Origin: Rusavskia elegans
Lineage: Eukaryota; Ascomycota; Lecanoromycetes; Teloschistales; Teloschistaceae
Assembly (NCBI GenBank): GCA_011316305.1
Contig: SAUG01000043.1
Coordinates: 94,679 to 158,678, forward strand
Length of the DNA: 64,000 nucleotides
Reading direction: 5' to 3'
Part shown: positions 43,313-55,430 of the stretch, piece after piece
How the letters are laid out: every line of letters starts with the position of its first letter
How positions within the stretch are numbered: position 1 is the stretch's first letter
Notes under the pieces: model-generated
Told to the model about the DNA's origin: nothing
The model's input: the letters and a program-made list of their open reading frames with translations, nothing else
Database searches by the model: none
Translations under genes and position numbers: made by a program

Positions 43313-44274
43313 CTCAGGCAAAGTCCCGGTGCAGCATTGTCACTTGCTCGGCAAAGGAACCTTCGAAGAGATGTCGCCAGGTGGGACTTGTAAGCTACTT
43401 ACAAGCAATTGCTCTTGAACTGTTACTACGCCTGCAGCGTGGATCGGACAACATGAAAAAATACCTGCAATGATTGGTTGAGTTTCTTGTGCCTTGAAGA
43501 CTAATTGGGGCAATTAGTCTGCATGACCTCCCGCATTCATCCATGATGCAAATTTAGGCTAAGAAGTTAGGCAGGGGCCCTCTGAAGACAAGGTGTGGCT
43601 CTGTCAGGTACTGCTGGCATCTCTCACAGCTTCTCTAGGCATTCTAGAAGCCTTGTTAAGTCTGCACAGATACGGATGGCGTTGGGCAGGCTCCCGATGC
43701 ATAGAGCCGGTTGAATGACTGCGCTTGAGCATGGCCACCAGTCTTTTTCAGTCCTTACGCATGCAAGTAGCCGCAGACACCTCTCTACTTTTCAGCCCCG
43801 TGAGTGAGGCTGAACCGATGGCAGCAATCACTTGGTTGGCTCTTTGGGCAATGACTGGATCATGCCACTACACATGAGTGAGGACGCGGTTTCGGCTACA
43901 CCTTGTACTACCTGAGTCTAAAGTCAGAGCCCAAGATGAAGAAGGCACATGATGTGCGTATGCCTGAATGGTCATCGGATGGCCGGCCTTTGATCAGGTT
44001 GTTTGCTCCTGCTACATCAACGGGAATTTGCACCGCCCTTTCCCCGGTATGAGCTGGTCATTCATGCTAGCCTAGTCCTGTGGATGATCTTCTACACACG
44101 CGTCCGTGCCAATCTTATGGTGATCGGTTGGCTCTACACCGACTAAAGCCCCCCTATCCCAGTCAATGCATCTACGTTACTCCAGTTCCTTTATCCTTGT
44201 AACCCTAAAAGGTTATGAAGGTCTTCCGCTTTCACTTCTTGATAACAAAAACGAAGATCTCGCTTGCTTAAAAA
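43313..44274. other. Intergenic, forkhead promoter side
   Basis: 962 bp between two plus-strand genes, probably the forkhead promoter. Two short frames at its left edge are shadows of the Cactin end. A perfect hairpin-forming inverted repeat is listed separately. Confidence 0.45.
43498..43520. repeat. Perfect 10-bp inverted repeat with 3-nt spacer
   Basis: Arms AGACTAATTG (43498-43507) and CAATTAGTCT (43511-43520) flank GGG. The arms include TAAT cores, so this may be a factor-binding palindrome or an RNA hairpin in the Cactin 3' UTR (stop codon about 190 bp upstream). Confidence 0.9.
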
Positions 44275-45873
44275 ATGACGAAGTCCGCCTGTCGTCCCCT
44301 TCGTTCCTCAGTCCCTTCATCCGATCGTGATCTGTCAATCCCGCGAAGCAATTCATCGTCACTACAACACCGACAACTCCAACATAGCTCAAGCTCCCGC
44401 ATGCCTACCACCCTTGACTTTTCCCAACCCAGGTCATCAGACTACTGCTATGACCTTGGCAATCAGGAATCAGAGTCGATGGCTGGTCCAAGAATCTTCC
44501 CACCATGGCAAAATCATGAAGTACCGTCAAATCATTCTCGGCTACTCAGGCACTTGCACAACTCGTATGGGAGCTTCAATGAAGATCTTCATAGCTCCGT
44601 TGAGAGATCGATAGCAGAGAAGAGCGCGAGACCCTCGCCATGTTGGGGCGCGGAAGAGACAGCTCATTGTTCTTACCAACCAAACGCACAGAACTCGTGC
44701 CTGTACGCAGGCCTCAGCAATATCGAAGGCGGTAGCAATCATTGGAACGCTCAACATTACTCATTCGGTTACCCAACTCCACAGTCAGAATCTCCTTTGT
44801 CCCCACCGCAACAAGCCTATGCGGAGTTTCCCTCACTGTCTTTTCAAGACCGTCCTGAAAGGAGTGGTCCTTACCTAACATCAGACCTCCCTGGTGTTCA
44901 AGAAGAATTCGAAGGCTTGTCGCCGTTTGGCAGACATTTCTCACATAAGCTGAGATTTCTATCGCCAGGAGAACTACAGTATCCTCATAGGCTGGATGCA
45001 GATGACCAGCAAGCCGATAGTACAAACGATGAGGTCAACGAGGAAGGCAGTATCAATTCCGAACCGTACGCGCAACTGATCTTCCAAGCGCTGAAAAGCG
45101 CCCCTGGTCACAAAATGGTCCTCAAGGATATCTATCAGTGGTTCGAAAAACATACTAACAAAGCAAGAGGAGGCTCGAAGGGGTGGCAGAACAGTATTCG
45201 CCATAATTTGTCAATGAATGGGGTGAGCCTTCCTGTCTCCATACCGTGATTCGTGTGTGACGATAAGACTGATCAATTATAGGCGTTTAAGAAAGTTGAC
45301 CAGGATCTTCCTAGCGATGAAGCTAAACGAGGGTTTATTTGGGTACTGGAGCCTTCGGCACTCGCTGATGGCGTCAAGTCTACGACCCGATACCGAAAAT
45401 CCGGGTCCAACAAGCGGGTCGCCAAAGCCGGACATCCAGCACCGGAGCGTCAGCGATCTGGTGCAAGAGGGGGCAAAGCTGCAAGGAACGCTGCGAAAAT
45501 CAGACGGTCTACAAGAGTCGAACCTTCTAGGGCGTGGAACCCCGAGGATATCCCTCTTCAAAGCATCGAAACGCCGCTTTCAAATCTGGCCAATCCGCCC
45601 TCCACACCTTCAAGTCTCTGGACGCCAGACGGTATAGGATCATTCTTCGGGAGCGACAGTCCATCCTTGACCCCCAGCTCAACAGGACACAGCATGTACA
45701 GCTACGGAGATATCTCTGGCGTGACCGGCGTCATGCCCAACGGTCCTCTATTCGTGGACGAGTGCGAGAGCATCGACACCAACGACTTGATGGCTTTCCA
45801 CTCGTCGTACATTCCAGACGATGGGATGGGTACAAGTTCGAGCTACAAGCTGGAGCAGTCAACCGTTCCATGA
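44275..45873 (+). CDS. Forkhead transcription factor
   Basis: Two exons, 44275-45222 and 45283-45873 (intron 60 nt, GTGAGC to TATAG), give 512 residues. The forkhead domain (about 262-350) is intact: EPYAQLIFQALKSAPGHKM, VLKDIYQWFEKHT, then the DNA-recognition helix GWQNSIRHNLSMNG, with the intron placed exactly after it, and FKKVDQDLPSDEAKRGFIWV after splicing. Basic stretches after the domain (KSTTRYRKSGSNKRVAK) could be the nuclear signal. The N-terminal 250 and C-terminal 130 residues are Ser/Pro/Gln-rich and probably regulatory. No forkhead-associated (FHA) domain is present, so it is not Fkh1/2-like; a Fhl1, Sep1 or Hcm1-type role cannot be decided here. Confidence 0.92.
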
Positions 45874-48035
45874 AACAGACTTTTCTCTCATGTACCATTC
45901 AGAAGGTCTCCCGATTCTCAGAAACCGTTCCATGGTATTTTCCAGCGTCCAAGCGAGTCAGTTTCTCTGTCTGCGCATGGTCTGGGGTCATCTGCGCCCT
46001 GGGCTGAAGATGTGCGGTGGTCACATGGTGGATATTGATATAGAAATATACAAAGATAAGGCTTCTTCTTGCTCTATGGAGCTGCCGTCTTTCATGCTGA
46101 TTACCAATCATGTACAAAATACGGCAACAATGTTGCTTCTCATTCTGTGTTTGGCACATCCTCCCCAGCAACGGCCAGTAGCATGAACCTTTGACGTCAG
46201 CCAAACCCCATCGGACTTCTGAAGCTACGAGATGCGTTTCATCCCTGAAGCTTATTCGATCTTTACCGCAACAAAGGCAACTGATGCTGCTCAGCATAAG
46301 GGGTCCGGGTCGATCTGCTCCACACAGGTGCGATCCTTGCTTGCGGAGTCGGCGCAGAAGATCACTGCACCAGCTGTTCGATACAGCAGGTCTTATCAGC
46401 CATGAAGTAAGATCAAAGTCATGTGGCTAAGAATGGTTCCCTATCCATGAAGCAGCTCAGATTTCTTGGGCATAGGTGCGGAGTCTGGATCAACGGCCGA
46501 CCAACATCAGCACCAATAAATTGATCCAAATCCATCGTAAACTGCGGATACGACCCGTTCTTCGAGAAGGCTGCCGTCACAGCATTGTGATGTGTAAAAT
46601 CCCCAATCTGGCACGAGAAGCAGGCGCTGAAGATTCCGGCAATCTGGTTCATACACGTTCTTGGGGGCCAGGCCAAATCCTCAACATGCTATGCCCGTCT
46701 CTGCTTCGGGTCAGAGGTTGCTCATCATCGAAGGCTGTTGCCCTGTGATGCGTCCTCGACCCGAACGATAACCGATGACCCACGTCTCTCCACTCACAAC
46801 TGTAGAGTACCCACGCCAACATGAATCATGCTGGAGAGAAGCAAGGTCTATTTCGACTCATGGCAGGAGCGGGATAAGCCAGCCCGTGCCGAATGGCCGC
46901 CACAGTCAGATGGTAACAATGCAAGAGACTACTTATGTCCACCACCACTCGGTCATCCCACGTTGAGAAACGAGGTCACTGTTCGAACCAGCACACTTGA
47001 CGTTCACCGGCGAGGAACTGCGCTTTGTTTTGCTGATCTGCTTTCGAGCAGTGTCTACGACAACCCACCTGCCAAGGGGATAAGTCCTTGCCTGTCAACA
47101 AATCCAAGACAATCTCGACTCCTGCATGCTTGTGCGACATCCACCAACTGTTTGGACAATGCTGAGGTGAGTGAAGACGAAGATGATATCGTGGTCGATT
47201 CGACCTGCTGTCGTGTCAGGTCCACATAAGCATTCCTGTCACTATGCGTCTTCCATCCCCCGCACCCGCGGTAACGGGCCGCAGGTTGTTTGAGGCATGT
47301 CGATCAATCTGCAGGGTACGTACCTTTCTTACTACTGGGGCTGGGGAGGACTGTTCTGGCACTAAACAAGGCCAGGAGTTACGACGCTGGAAGCTCGAGA
47401 CAAGGCCATCAACCTTTCCACCCTTCCGTGAGAGAAGACGGACCAGTATCATCACACCTTACTTTGAATGCTATTTTGCACGGAGTCAGAAAAGACGCTT
47501 TGCCGAAGAGCTCACATCGAAACTACGTCAGTGGGCTACACAAAGCTCTTTCTCGCGGCCGCCCTCTACCAATCACTGTGAGCCTGTGATCTATCACGCT
47601 GTACGGGGCCCGAAACGGACCGATCCGAGGTTGGATCAAGATCACCATGTGCGAATCGTCAAGCTTCGACGTCTTCATCCGACGACCCGAGCCGCCGTCT
47701 CGACGATGCTTGATGATCCTTCGAGTATAGACCTTCCTGCGTCTAGACAAGCGATGCACTGAAGGTTGGAAATCGCGGTTACGGTAGTCACCCGTTCTTC
47801 TTGTCATACACGATTGTTATCTTGATTTCCTTATCTCCAAGGCTATAAGAGTTGCTGCAGGCTTGCCAGGTGTAAGGATTCCCATCATACACCCACCTCT
47901 CTGGCGGCTGTAAGCATTGGAGCATGAACGCAGTATTTTCTCGGTCAAATTGCTCAAGTTCTCTTGCATCCTTGTTTCATGCAGGAGAATCAGCCTGGCG
48001 GCAAGACTTGACGAGGCAGGGGTCTTGGATGTGAT

Positions 48036-48432
48036 CCAGGGAAAGTGTTCTTGCTCATGGAGATCGACTCGGAAGGGAGCCACATCTCCCCGTTATGGTA
48101 CACATGCGTTCCCACAAGTGCGCAATCCCATTGGCCGGGTTTCACAGGGCCCAGGCTGAAGAAACTCCAACCCACGATACTCGTGCCATGACGAACACGA
48201 ACAGGGATGTTCGTTTGCTTGCTGAAGCAATCTCGATTAGGAGATGGCCGGGAGCCACATCTCCCCATAATGGGACACATCGTACCGGAAGCCGGCAATC
48301 CCATTGCCCGGGTTTCACAAGACGCAGACTGCAGAAAAGTCCAATGCACATGCATAGCGAAGCCAATCAGGGATCCTCTTTTCCTTGCTGAAGAAATCTC
48401 GATGAAAGCTCGGTTAGGAGATGGCCGCTTGC
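48036..48432. repeat. Degenerate direct repeat, unit about 170 bp, 2-3 copies
   Basis: Blocks recur in the same order. GGGAGCCACATCTCCCC is at 48075 and again at 48250; AATCCCATTG followed by CCGGGTTTCAC is at 48124 and 48297; TTGCTGAAG-n-AATCTCGAT is at 48219 and 48385; GGAGATGGCC is at 48240 and 48418. Spacing is 166-175 bp. Copies differ at many positions and by small indels, so the repeat is old. On the minus strand two copies read VKPGQWDC but in different frames, hinting at a broken repeat-protein gene or a spliced one. Confidence 0.8.
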
Positions 48433-49825
48433 ATGCATTTCTTCAACCCTTGCATTGCATCTAGACGGCCGTCCAGCCTTCTTGCTTCTCCACATTCGTG
48501 CGTTGACAGCCGATAGGTTCTTTTGAGTGGATCTTGCAAATCCTCACGGGAAGAATTCGGTACGCTAGTGCCATGCCGAGCTAAGGTAGCCTCCGGGTGT
48601 ATCAGAAAATGAACAGTGGGGCCGATGCTTGGTGGGAGACTCAGGGGTAAGACAGCTTCTTTTAGCTCCGTAGGCCTACATACAATGTTTTCTTACAGTA
48701 ATCGATAACTTTAATAATATCAGGCTATTATCCAGCCTTTCAACTACATCTAGAGTCGAAAATGCAGTGTTTGGATTGTCATTGGTATGGTAGTGTTATG
48801 TTCCACTATTCATTTTCTCATACACCTACACCCCCCAAGCATCAGTCAGCCAGCCAACTTCTTCTTTCCCCCTAGCAATTTCTTGTGACATCTTTTGGCT
48901 CAATTTGGTCTCAGCGATCTCCCATCGCATGGCAGAGCCTCTCTTATCGATGACGCTGATGTCCGTGCTACAACCATAGGTGTGCGCCTGTCAACCGTCA
49001 TTATCTTCACCCTACACATATTCCGTACCGACATTTCCATTAGAATACCACCTGCATCATCCAACCAAAATATATCATGGGATGTGCAATTAAGTCTCCT
49101 TTCAATGCTTTCTACCCCTATTATTTGCAGCCTTATCTCCTCCACCCCACCAAATAAAGCATTCAGATTTCATATAAATGTGAACTCAGGGTATTGATCG
49201 AATGCATGTCCTTTCTCGCTGAAGCAAAGGGGTAAATCTTTTCTCTCTGGTCAGGGTGCCGAATATGGAGGTATATTCATGAACTGTCTTCGAAGTAATA
49301 ATCAGGGGGATAACGTAGACGCATATGATACAAAAAGCACATTCCAGGCGGTTCTGATCACCACCATGATCGACCCTTCCCTCCCAGATTAACGAAAGAT
49401 CAATCTTTAATGAGAGGAGAGGGTACATACGATCTGATAGGCGCTTTTTCTTCATTCTACACCACACTGGATGATACACAGCAGCTAGCTCTTTCAAGGT
49501 ACAATAAAAGGGCCAGATAGATACATGCACCGAAAAAAAAACCCTTTTCACCAATGTCCCCTTTTGATACCATATGCTTTGTTGTCTGTTTCATCGTCAT
49601 CATCATTTTCGAGACCCAAAAAAATTAACGCCGATACACACACTCTGCGTCGTCGACGCCCCTTGCCTTTGGAAAATGTATGTCCGGCCGTATAATACTA
49701 CCATATACCCAACGAATACAATCGACAAAAGAACCCCCCACCCATTCTTTGCTCCTTCCTGCCAGCTGCACTGTATTCATTCCATAGAATGTAGCTCGCA
49801 ACTCCCAGAAAGAAGCAAAACCACT

Positions 49826-49854
49826 CCCCCCCTTTTTCCCCCCACGCCCCCCCC
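49826..49854 (-). promoter_or_regulatory. Potential G-quadruplex in IQGAP 3' UTR
   Basis: On the minus (mRNA sense) strand three long G runs of 8, 6 and 7 lie within 29 nt, separated by CGT and five A. The first run starts 6 nt after the IQGAP stop codon. Because one run can supply two tracts, an RNA or DNA quadruplex is possible. No function is shown by the sequence. Confidence 0.5.
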
Positions 49855-49859
49855 AAAGC

Positions 49860-52800
49860 TCAAGAATCCCGGTCCTTATAAAACTTCCTCATGATCAAAT
49901 GTAAGAACAGATTAACATTCACTTTGACCTCGCCGCCACTACCAAAGAACTCCATGAACTGCGTGTTGTTGAACTGCGCCTGGAGCAAATCATCCAACGG
50001 CACCTGCGCGCTCGCGCCCGGCATCGCAATGGGTCCGTTGCTGCCTTCGAGCGTGAAGACGCCGACTTCGTTGCTGCTGATGGTGAGATCGATGTGCTGC
50101 CATTGGCGTTCGGTGTAGCCGTGCCATGCGACGAGGATGCCTCGGTTGGCCAGTTCCTGGGCGCTGTATTTGAAGGAGCCGAATTTGGGGACCCGGCCGG
50201 AGCGGGCGAGTTCGCGTTCGTGGTCCCATTGTTTGGTGAAGGGCAAGAGGAAGCGTTTCTTGCCCTTTTTGTTTTGGAGCGTCACCATGGCTTGCTCGAT
50301 GTAGTCGTTGTAGGTCTTGAGTTGCTGTTCCAGGTAGGTCGCTTGATCGTTGAGGCGGGCGAGCGTGAGACGGACGCCTTCGAGCTCGCGTTGACGCTGG
50401 ATACGGCGGCGATGCTTGGTGCGGATGTCGATGGCGATTTCGTTGAGGAGGTCTTGGTAGTGGTTGTGACGGGTGAGGCGGCCGATCTGCTCCAGCCGAA
50501 GGATGTTTTCGAGTGCGGTGCGTTTGAGCTCGGCGTAGGAAAGGGCGGCGAGGTCGACGATGGAAGTGGATTCGGAGTAGGCGCCTCGTCGGCGCGAGTT
50601 GGTGGAGAGTTCATCGTGCACAATACTGGCCCAGCGATCTTCATCTTCAATGGCGATGGGTTTGACCATGATTTCCATGAGGTTGGCACCAGACTGGACC
50701 CGAATGATGTAAAGGATGCAACGTTTCGTCTCCATGAAGAGCGCTTTGGCTTCAGCGTCGGGATCTGAGTAGTTTTGTCAGTATCTCGTAGCAATTGATC
50801 ACAACGTCAATGCACCAACCTTCTTTGTTATGCAGCTTGGGATTTAACGTCAAGCAGATCTCAGAGGTGCTGACATGCTTCAGCTCATGCTCGTTGTTCT
50901 GAACGCTACCAAGCTCGCGAATGACTTCACGCAAGACATCGTCATGGCTCGGACATATTGTTGGCAGGTCACCGGCGACCAGGTGGTGTATTGAGAATAT
51001 GTCCGTCATCTTTATGTACAGCGTCGGTTTGGTTCGAGCATACAGATCGTTGAACTCGTCAATGTCGAATTGTGTCTCCGCAGACGGCACATCGATCACT
51101 AGCATGCCAATCAGTGATGGCATTGATTACATGTCTGTTGTTAGACTTACCGCTGCTCCAGATATCCCCCAATCGCTGGATCGATTCACCGATAAAATTA
51201 TTGAGAGGCTGCAGGAACGCATTCTCTCCTCCGAAAAGTCTGCCTGCAGCCACTTGGCCCAAGACCTTCGCTACTTGACCGACGTTCCTCTTATGCTCTT
51301 GCGAAAGCCCTCGGTCGATGACACCGAATTTCTCCGGTTCGACAAGGGCAGGCTGGAGGTAGCTTCGCCAGAGCCAATGCCCAACAATTTGTAATATATG
51401 GCCATGATCATCCTGTTGAAATCGACCGGCAAGACTCTCGAACATCTGCTGAGCAATATAGCGAACGCCGAATGGCAATTTATGAAGATGGTCCTCCAAC
51501 GCAGCGAAGAACTGATCGGCAATATCGCGAAGATCTTGCAGATGAATGATGAAGGTCTGCCTCGTTTCCTCGTCCCGGATTGCTTCCTCACGGGGAATAT
51601 CTGGCGATCGATGGCTTCTTTGACCGGTGCGAAGCTGCTCATTCTCGATTGCTGAGAGGTAGATCTGCATGGGATCACTTTCCAGATCGAGCTCGGGGTT
51701 GTCAATGATGTTCTCCTTGATGATTGGGCTGAAAACATCACGCATGTACTTCCTGTCTCGGGGTGACTTGATGTAGGCAGCAAACAGCTTGGCCCAGAAA
51801 TAGTTGCCTCGGAGGTAATCTTGTACAGTAGGACAGTGATCGATCTCCTCCTTCATCGACCGTGTGATCAGCTTGATCAGGTAATACTCTTCTCTTCGCT
51901 TCTGCGCGTATCCGAAGACCCCCATCATCAAATGTCGAATTCTTTCGCACTCCTTTTCCGCCATTGCTCGCTCGCGGATGTTACGGAAAAGCCGAGCAAG
52001 GTACTGAGGCTGGGTTTGCAGTACGAAGAAGAGTTCTTGGTAATGCTCAAGCTTCTTCCGCGAGTTTTTGTTCAGCGCCTTGAGATCGAAAGGGTCTTTC
52101 GAAGAGATCTCCGTGTTCGTCAGAAGCCTCCCAGCATCCCCACCGAAGTGCCTCTGGTGCTTCACAACCTCATCCAAGGTAATCTTGTTTTTGACGAGAA
52201 GGGCGATCTTAATGTCCAGTTGGGTGATATACTGATCAGCCAACTCGTTCTGCCGCACGTGCTGCACTACCGTCTTTCGGAGCCTTTCAAACTCTACTTC
52301 TTCATCGAAATCGAAATCGCTGTCGTTTAGCAGATGCAAAAATCCTTTGACTGTTCCGACTGGCGGGTTAGTACCACTCGTCAGACTCTTGTATGCCTCC
52401 CCTTGCAGCTTTGCCCGGACATAGCTCTGAACTTTCACGACCTTTTCCATGTTGGCCTTGAAGAACTTCTGCTTCTCGTGGAATTTGGCGCGGACTAGCC
52501 TTCCTCTTGCAGCTGCCTGCAGTGCTTCTATCGAGGGTTCCTCGTCCTCGAGCTGGGACAGTAATGTGCCGACGTCGATCCTGAGCATCATTGCTCGACC
52601 CAGGGCCTGTAGCTGGACTATTTCAGCGTCATTCAAGATTAATTCTCTCCGCAATTCATCGACACTATCACGGATTGCTACCCCCCGCGCGAAGGATTGG
52701 AAGGTTGTGATCTTAGCCTTTTGCTTGTCGAGGGCTCGAAGCTTGCGCGCCTGTTGCTGGCGTAGGAGGTATGCACGAGACATCGCCTGTAGCACGGTGA

Positions 52801-54946
52801 TAGAGGAGCTCGCATGGGACAGACTTGAGAGGACATCGTTCACAGCTTTTCTTCCGACTCCACCTCGAATGATGCTTTGAATGTCCACCACGGCACCGCG
52901 GTGTTGAAGGAGCTGCTCACGTATACTCTGGATTTTGCCCCGAGTAAGCATGCCGTGAGAGGCACTCTGTAACATTTGAATTGCGGGAACGGTCTTCTCC
53001 AGACTCGCCGCCTCTCGTTGCATCCTACACCTTGCATTCAATCCACGTATAGCTGATTGCAGAAAGATTGTCTCGTTTCGCACGTTTAGAAGCCTTGCCT
53101 TGTCGTCTCGAATTCTGCGCCGTTCATGCATACCTCGGATGGCAGCAGTGATATTAAGGACACTTTGACCTGCTTCATGGGTTTCCTCGTGTGTATCTTG
53201 TACATGTTTACGTTGTAGAGCACCTCGTACAGCTGCTTGGAAGTTTCGAACACCGTGATCCTGCTTCTGTACTTGGACCCGGATATGCTGGGTTTCGGCC
53301 CTGGATTTCCTTGCTCTGACAAGAGCTTGGAGGGAGACAACGTCCTGCTCGCTTTCCTGCCACCTCCTTACCCTTCGCCTTTGTCGGACCCGCACAAGGA
53401 AGCCTCTGGCAGCACTTTGGATGTTGATAGCGAACCTCCTCATATTCATTCGATATTCGACCACCTGTCTTGCCCAGTCGCCTCTGACAATGGATTGGAG
53501 ATCGATCAGCCATTCTTCGCTATCCCAGAGGTTTTGCATCATTTGACTGAGGCGTATCCGCATCAGTGCTCCACGCATCTGGGCCTGTAGTTCATGGACC
53601 GTATTTTCATTCTCGTGAAGCTCTCTTTGAATTCTTTCCTTCTCGGTCTCTACCGGCTGGGGTTCCGGTTCCGGTTCAGGCTCAGGCTCTGCGCCAAAAG
53701 AGGCTCCCATGCCCGAGAAGCTCGGCATGCTGACACCGGCTTTGTCCAAACCTTTCTGCATTTCTTCAAGTTCATGGTGCTCGAACTCAAGCTGACCAAC
53801 GAGATTCCCGATTCGGAAGTCCACAATGCCTTTTCTATAGAGTAGCCAGGAGAGGGCGTGTATGCAGTATATGACCTTCGGTATATTCTTTTTCTCGTAG
53901 AGATCGATTAGCTCAAATCGGAAAAGCTCCGGCAGTTCTACATCGGCCAAGAAATCAAAGAACAATGCGATGTTGTCAGAATGGCGGAACTGTAGCCTTG
54001 GGTGTCGAAATATTCTGACCGAACGACTCGGCTGCAGGGCCTGGACGATCTCTGCTAATGCAACACCGTTTCGCAGGGCCTCTTCCAGTTGTACTATGGG
54101 CGGCAAAGGATTATGCGTGACATCCTCAATCCACTCTTTGGCTTCCCCAATATGGCAAAGGTACTCGTATGCTGCCAAAAACTTTCGCTGCTTGTCCATC
54201 CAATTTCTCTCCTCCCATGCCGATCTGCCGACCTCGTTGGCTCCCGGCCTCTTGCCACCCCGAGTTGAGTCTGTCCTCTTCAGCTGTCGTCGCCCAAGGA
54301 GACCTGCTACAGAAGGAGCTGGGGAAGTCATAGAGAAGTCTACCCCATCTGCGGTCTGGGCTAATTTCGACAGGTTTCGAAGATGGCTGGTACTTGAGCG
54401 CTCCAGGCTGGTAAGATCTGGAGCTGGTATGACAGCCCCGTGGACATTGGGGGGTTGTGATGCCATTGACCTTGGTCTGATAGAGCCGGAGCGACCAAGG
54501 CTATTCGATATAGGACGGTTGACATCGGGTGTTGAACTGGTGGGAGAAGAGGTCGGTCCAGCATATTGTGCCTTGGGCGAGACATTCGCGCTATGTACCC
54601 TTGCGTGACCGTGCTGCGATCTTTGCAGATTTGGCGGAGTGGATGCGCTAGGAGGTTGCGGCAGTGGCCGAAGAGATTGTCTTGCGCTTTTGTAGCTTCC
54701 TTCTGCTGTGCCATCTCCGGTCATGACAGATCGAGTGGGTGACGTTTCGCTAATGCCTCGCTTGTGGCCAGCACTTGTCTTGCGGTAACCACTCGAGGCG
54801 GCAGAGGACATGGTACTGGTCCTGGATGGAGCGAATGGGTTCGAGGTGCTTGAATAGATCGAAGATGCTGTGGACGCATTCGACCCATGTCGCAACGGAC
54901 TCGACCTGGTGGTTTGATAGTCTGGCGCATTCCTTTGGTATGACAT
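49860..54946 (-). CDS. IQGAP-family cytokinesis protein (Iqg1/Rng2)
   Basis: Three exons, 54946-51151, 51098-50820 and 50764-49860, give 1659 residues. Introns are 52 nt (GTAAGT to GCTAG) and 55 nt (GTTGGT to CTCAG). The N-terminal 240 residues are Ser/Pro-rich and disordered. The calponin-homology domain (about 255-365: WIEDVTHNPLPPIVQLEEAL, then FRHSDNIALFFDFL) binds actin. A Glu-Pro run and many IQ-type segments follow (for example INIQSAARGFLVRVRQRRR), which bind calmodulin or myosin light chains. The RasGAP-related domain (about 920-1290: LRGNYFWAKLF, LPFGVRYIAQQMFESL) and the RasGAP C-terminal region (EDRWASIVHDELS, then KFYKDRDS at the end) complete the IQGAP order. These proteins build the contractile ring and organise septation. 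Intron 1 sits at the end of the GAP-related domain. Confidence 0.95.
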
Positions 54947-55430
54947 GATGTGGATGATCCTGAGCGTCGATTGGATTGGCGGTGGTCACACTTTCCTTCT
55001 CTTCGATGTTGGATACATTGGGTCAGGAAGTCGCAAGCACGTTAGGTGATTGTCTGGGCGCACTCCGACGAATTCATAGCCGAGGAACCGTCAAGTTACG
55101 CCCTCTGGATGACACCGATAACATGTTTCCCTCGAGCGTAACTCCCACGCACTGCTTTGTACGTTGGTAATCGCGATTGCCGATGACTCGGGATTCCCGA
55201 ATCGAAAGTAAACAAAAGCGTTAGCGCGATGTGCTGATACGAGTACGGCGCTTGGCACGCGCCCCGCAAATGGAAGTCCTCGAAAATATTCCTTGCTTCG
55301 AATTGTTTCTTTGGGAAAGGAAACTTTCCCCAACGGCACCTCTCCTTCTTGTCAAGTCCTTTTTCAAATTGCTATCGTTTTGAACTCTTCTCGGATATCG
55401 CAGCTGTCTTTTACCCTTTGGAGGTTCACC
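54947..55430. promoter_or_regulatory. Divergent promoter, IQGAP / IMP dehydrogenase
   Basis: 484 bp between the two start codons. The last 60 bp before the IMPDH ATG are pyrimidine-rich, as is common before highly expressed fungal genes. No factor site was identified. Confidence 0.45.

Larger units (their letters stand above)
45874..49859. other. Gene-poor stretch, 4 kb
   Basis: It follows the forkhead gene and precedes the IQGAP 3' end. Frames of 80-170 codons occur on both strands (for example 46828-47229, 47244-47762 plus; 46419-46676, 47990-48355 minus) but overlap each other and none is convincing. A good GTGAGT donor at 47167 has no acceptor that keeps the following frame open for long. 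The 48.04-48.43 kb part holds decayed repeats. The right end (49560-49860) is rich in C runs and is the IQGAP 3' UTR on the other strand. A lncRNA or a decayed gene cannot be excluded. Confidence 0.4.

Noticed and set aside
46419..46676. An 85-codon minus frame with Cys and a segment like NGSYPQFTMDLDQF that looks protein-like.
   Set aside because: No start exon, signal peptide or second exon could be joined in phase. It may be a gene remnant, but support is too thin.
46828..47762. Two adjacent plus frames (133 and 172 codons) with a strong GTGAGT donor near 47167.
   Set aside because: Donor and acceptor phases do not join the two frames, and neither has recognisable protein features.
50094..50768. 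A 224-codon plus frame over the IQGAP 3' exon.
   Set aside because: It is antisense to the conserved RasGAP C-terminal region and has mirrored composition.
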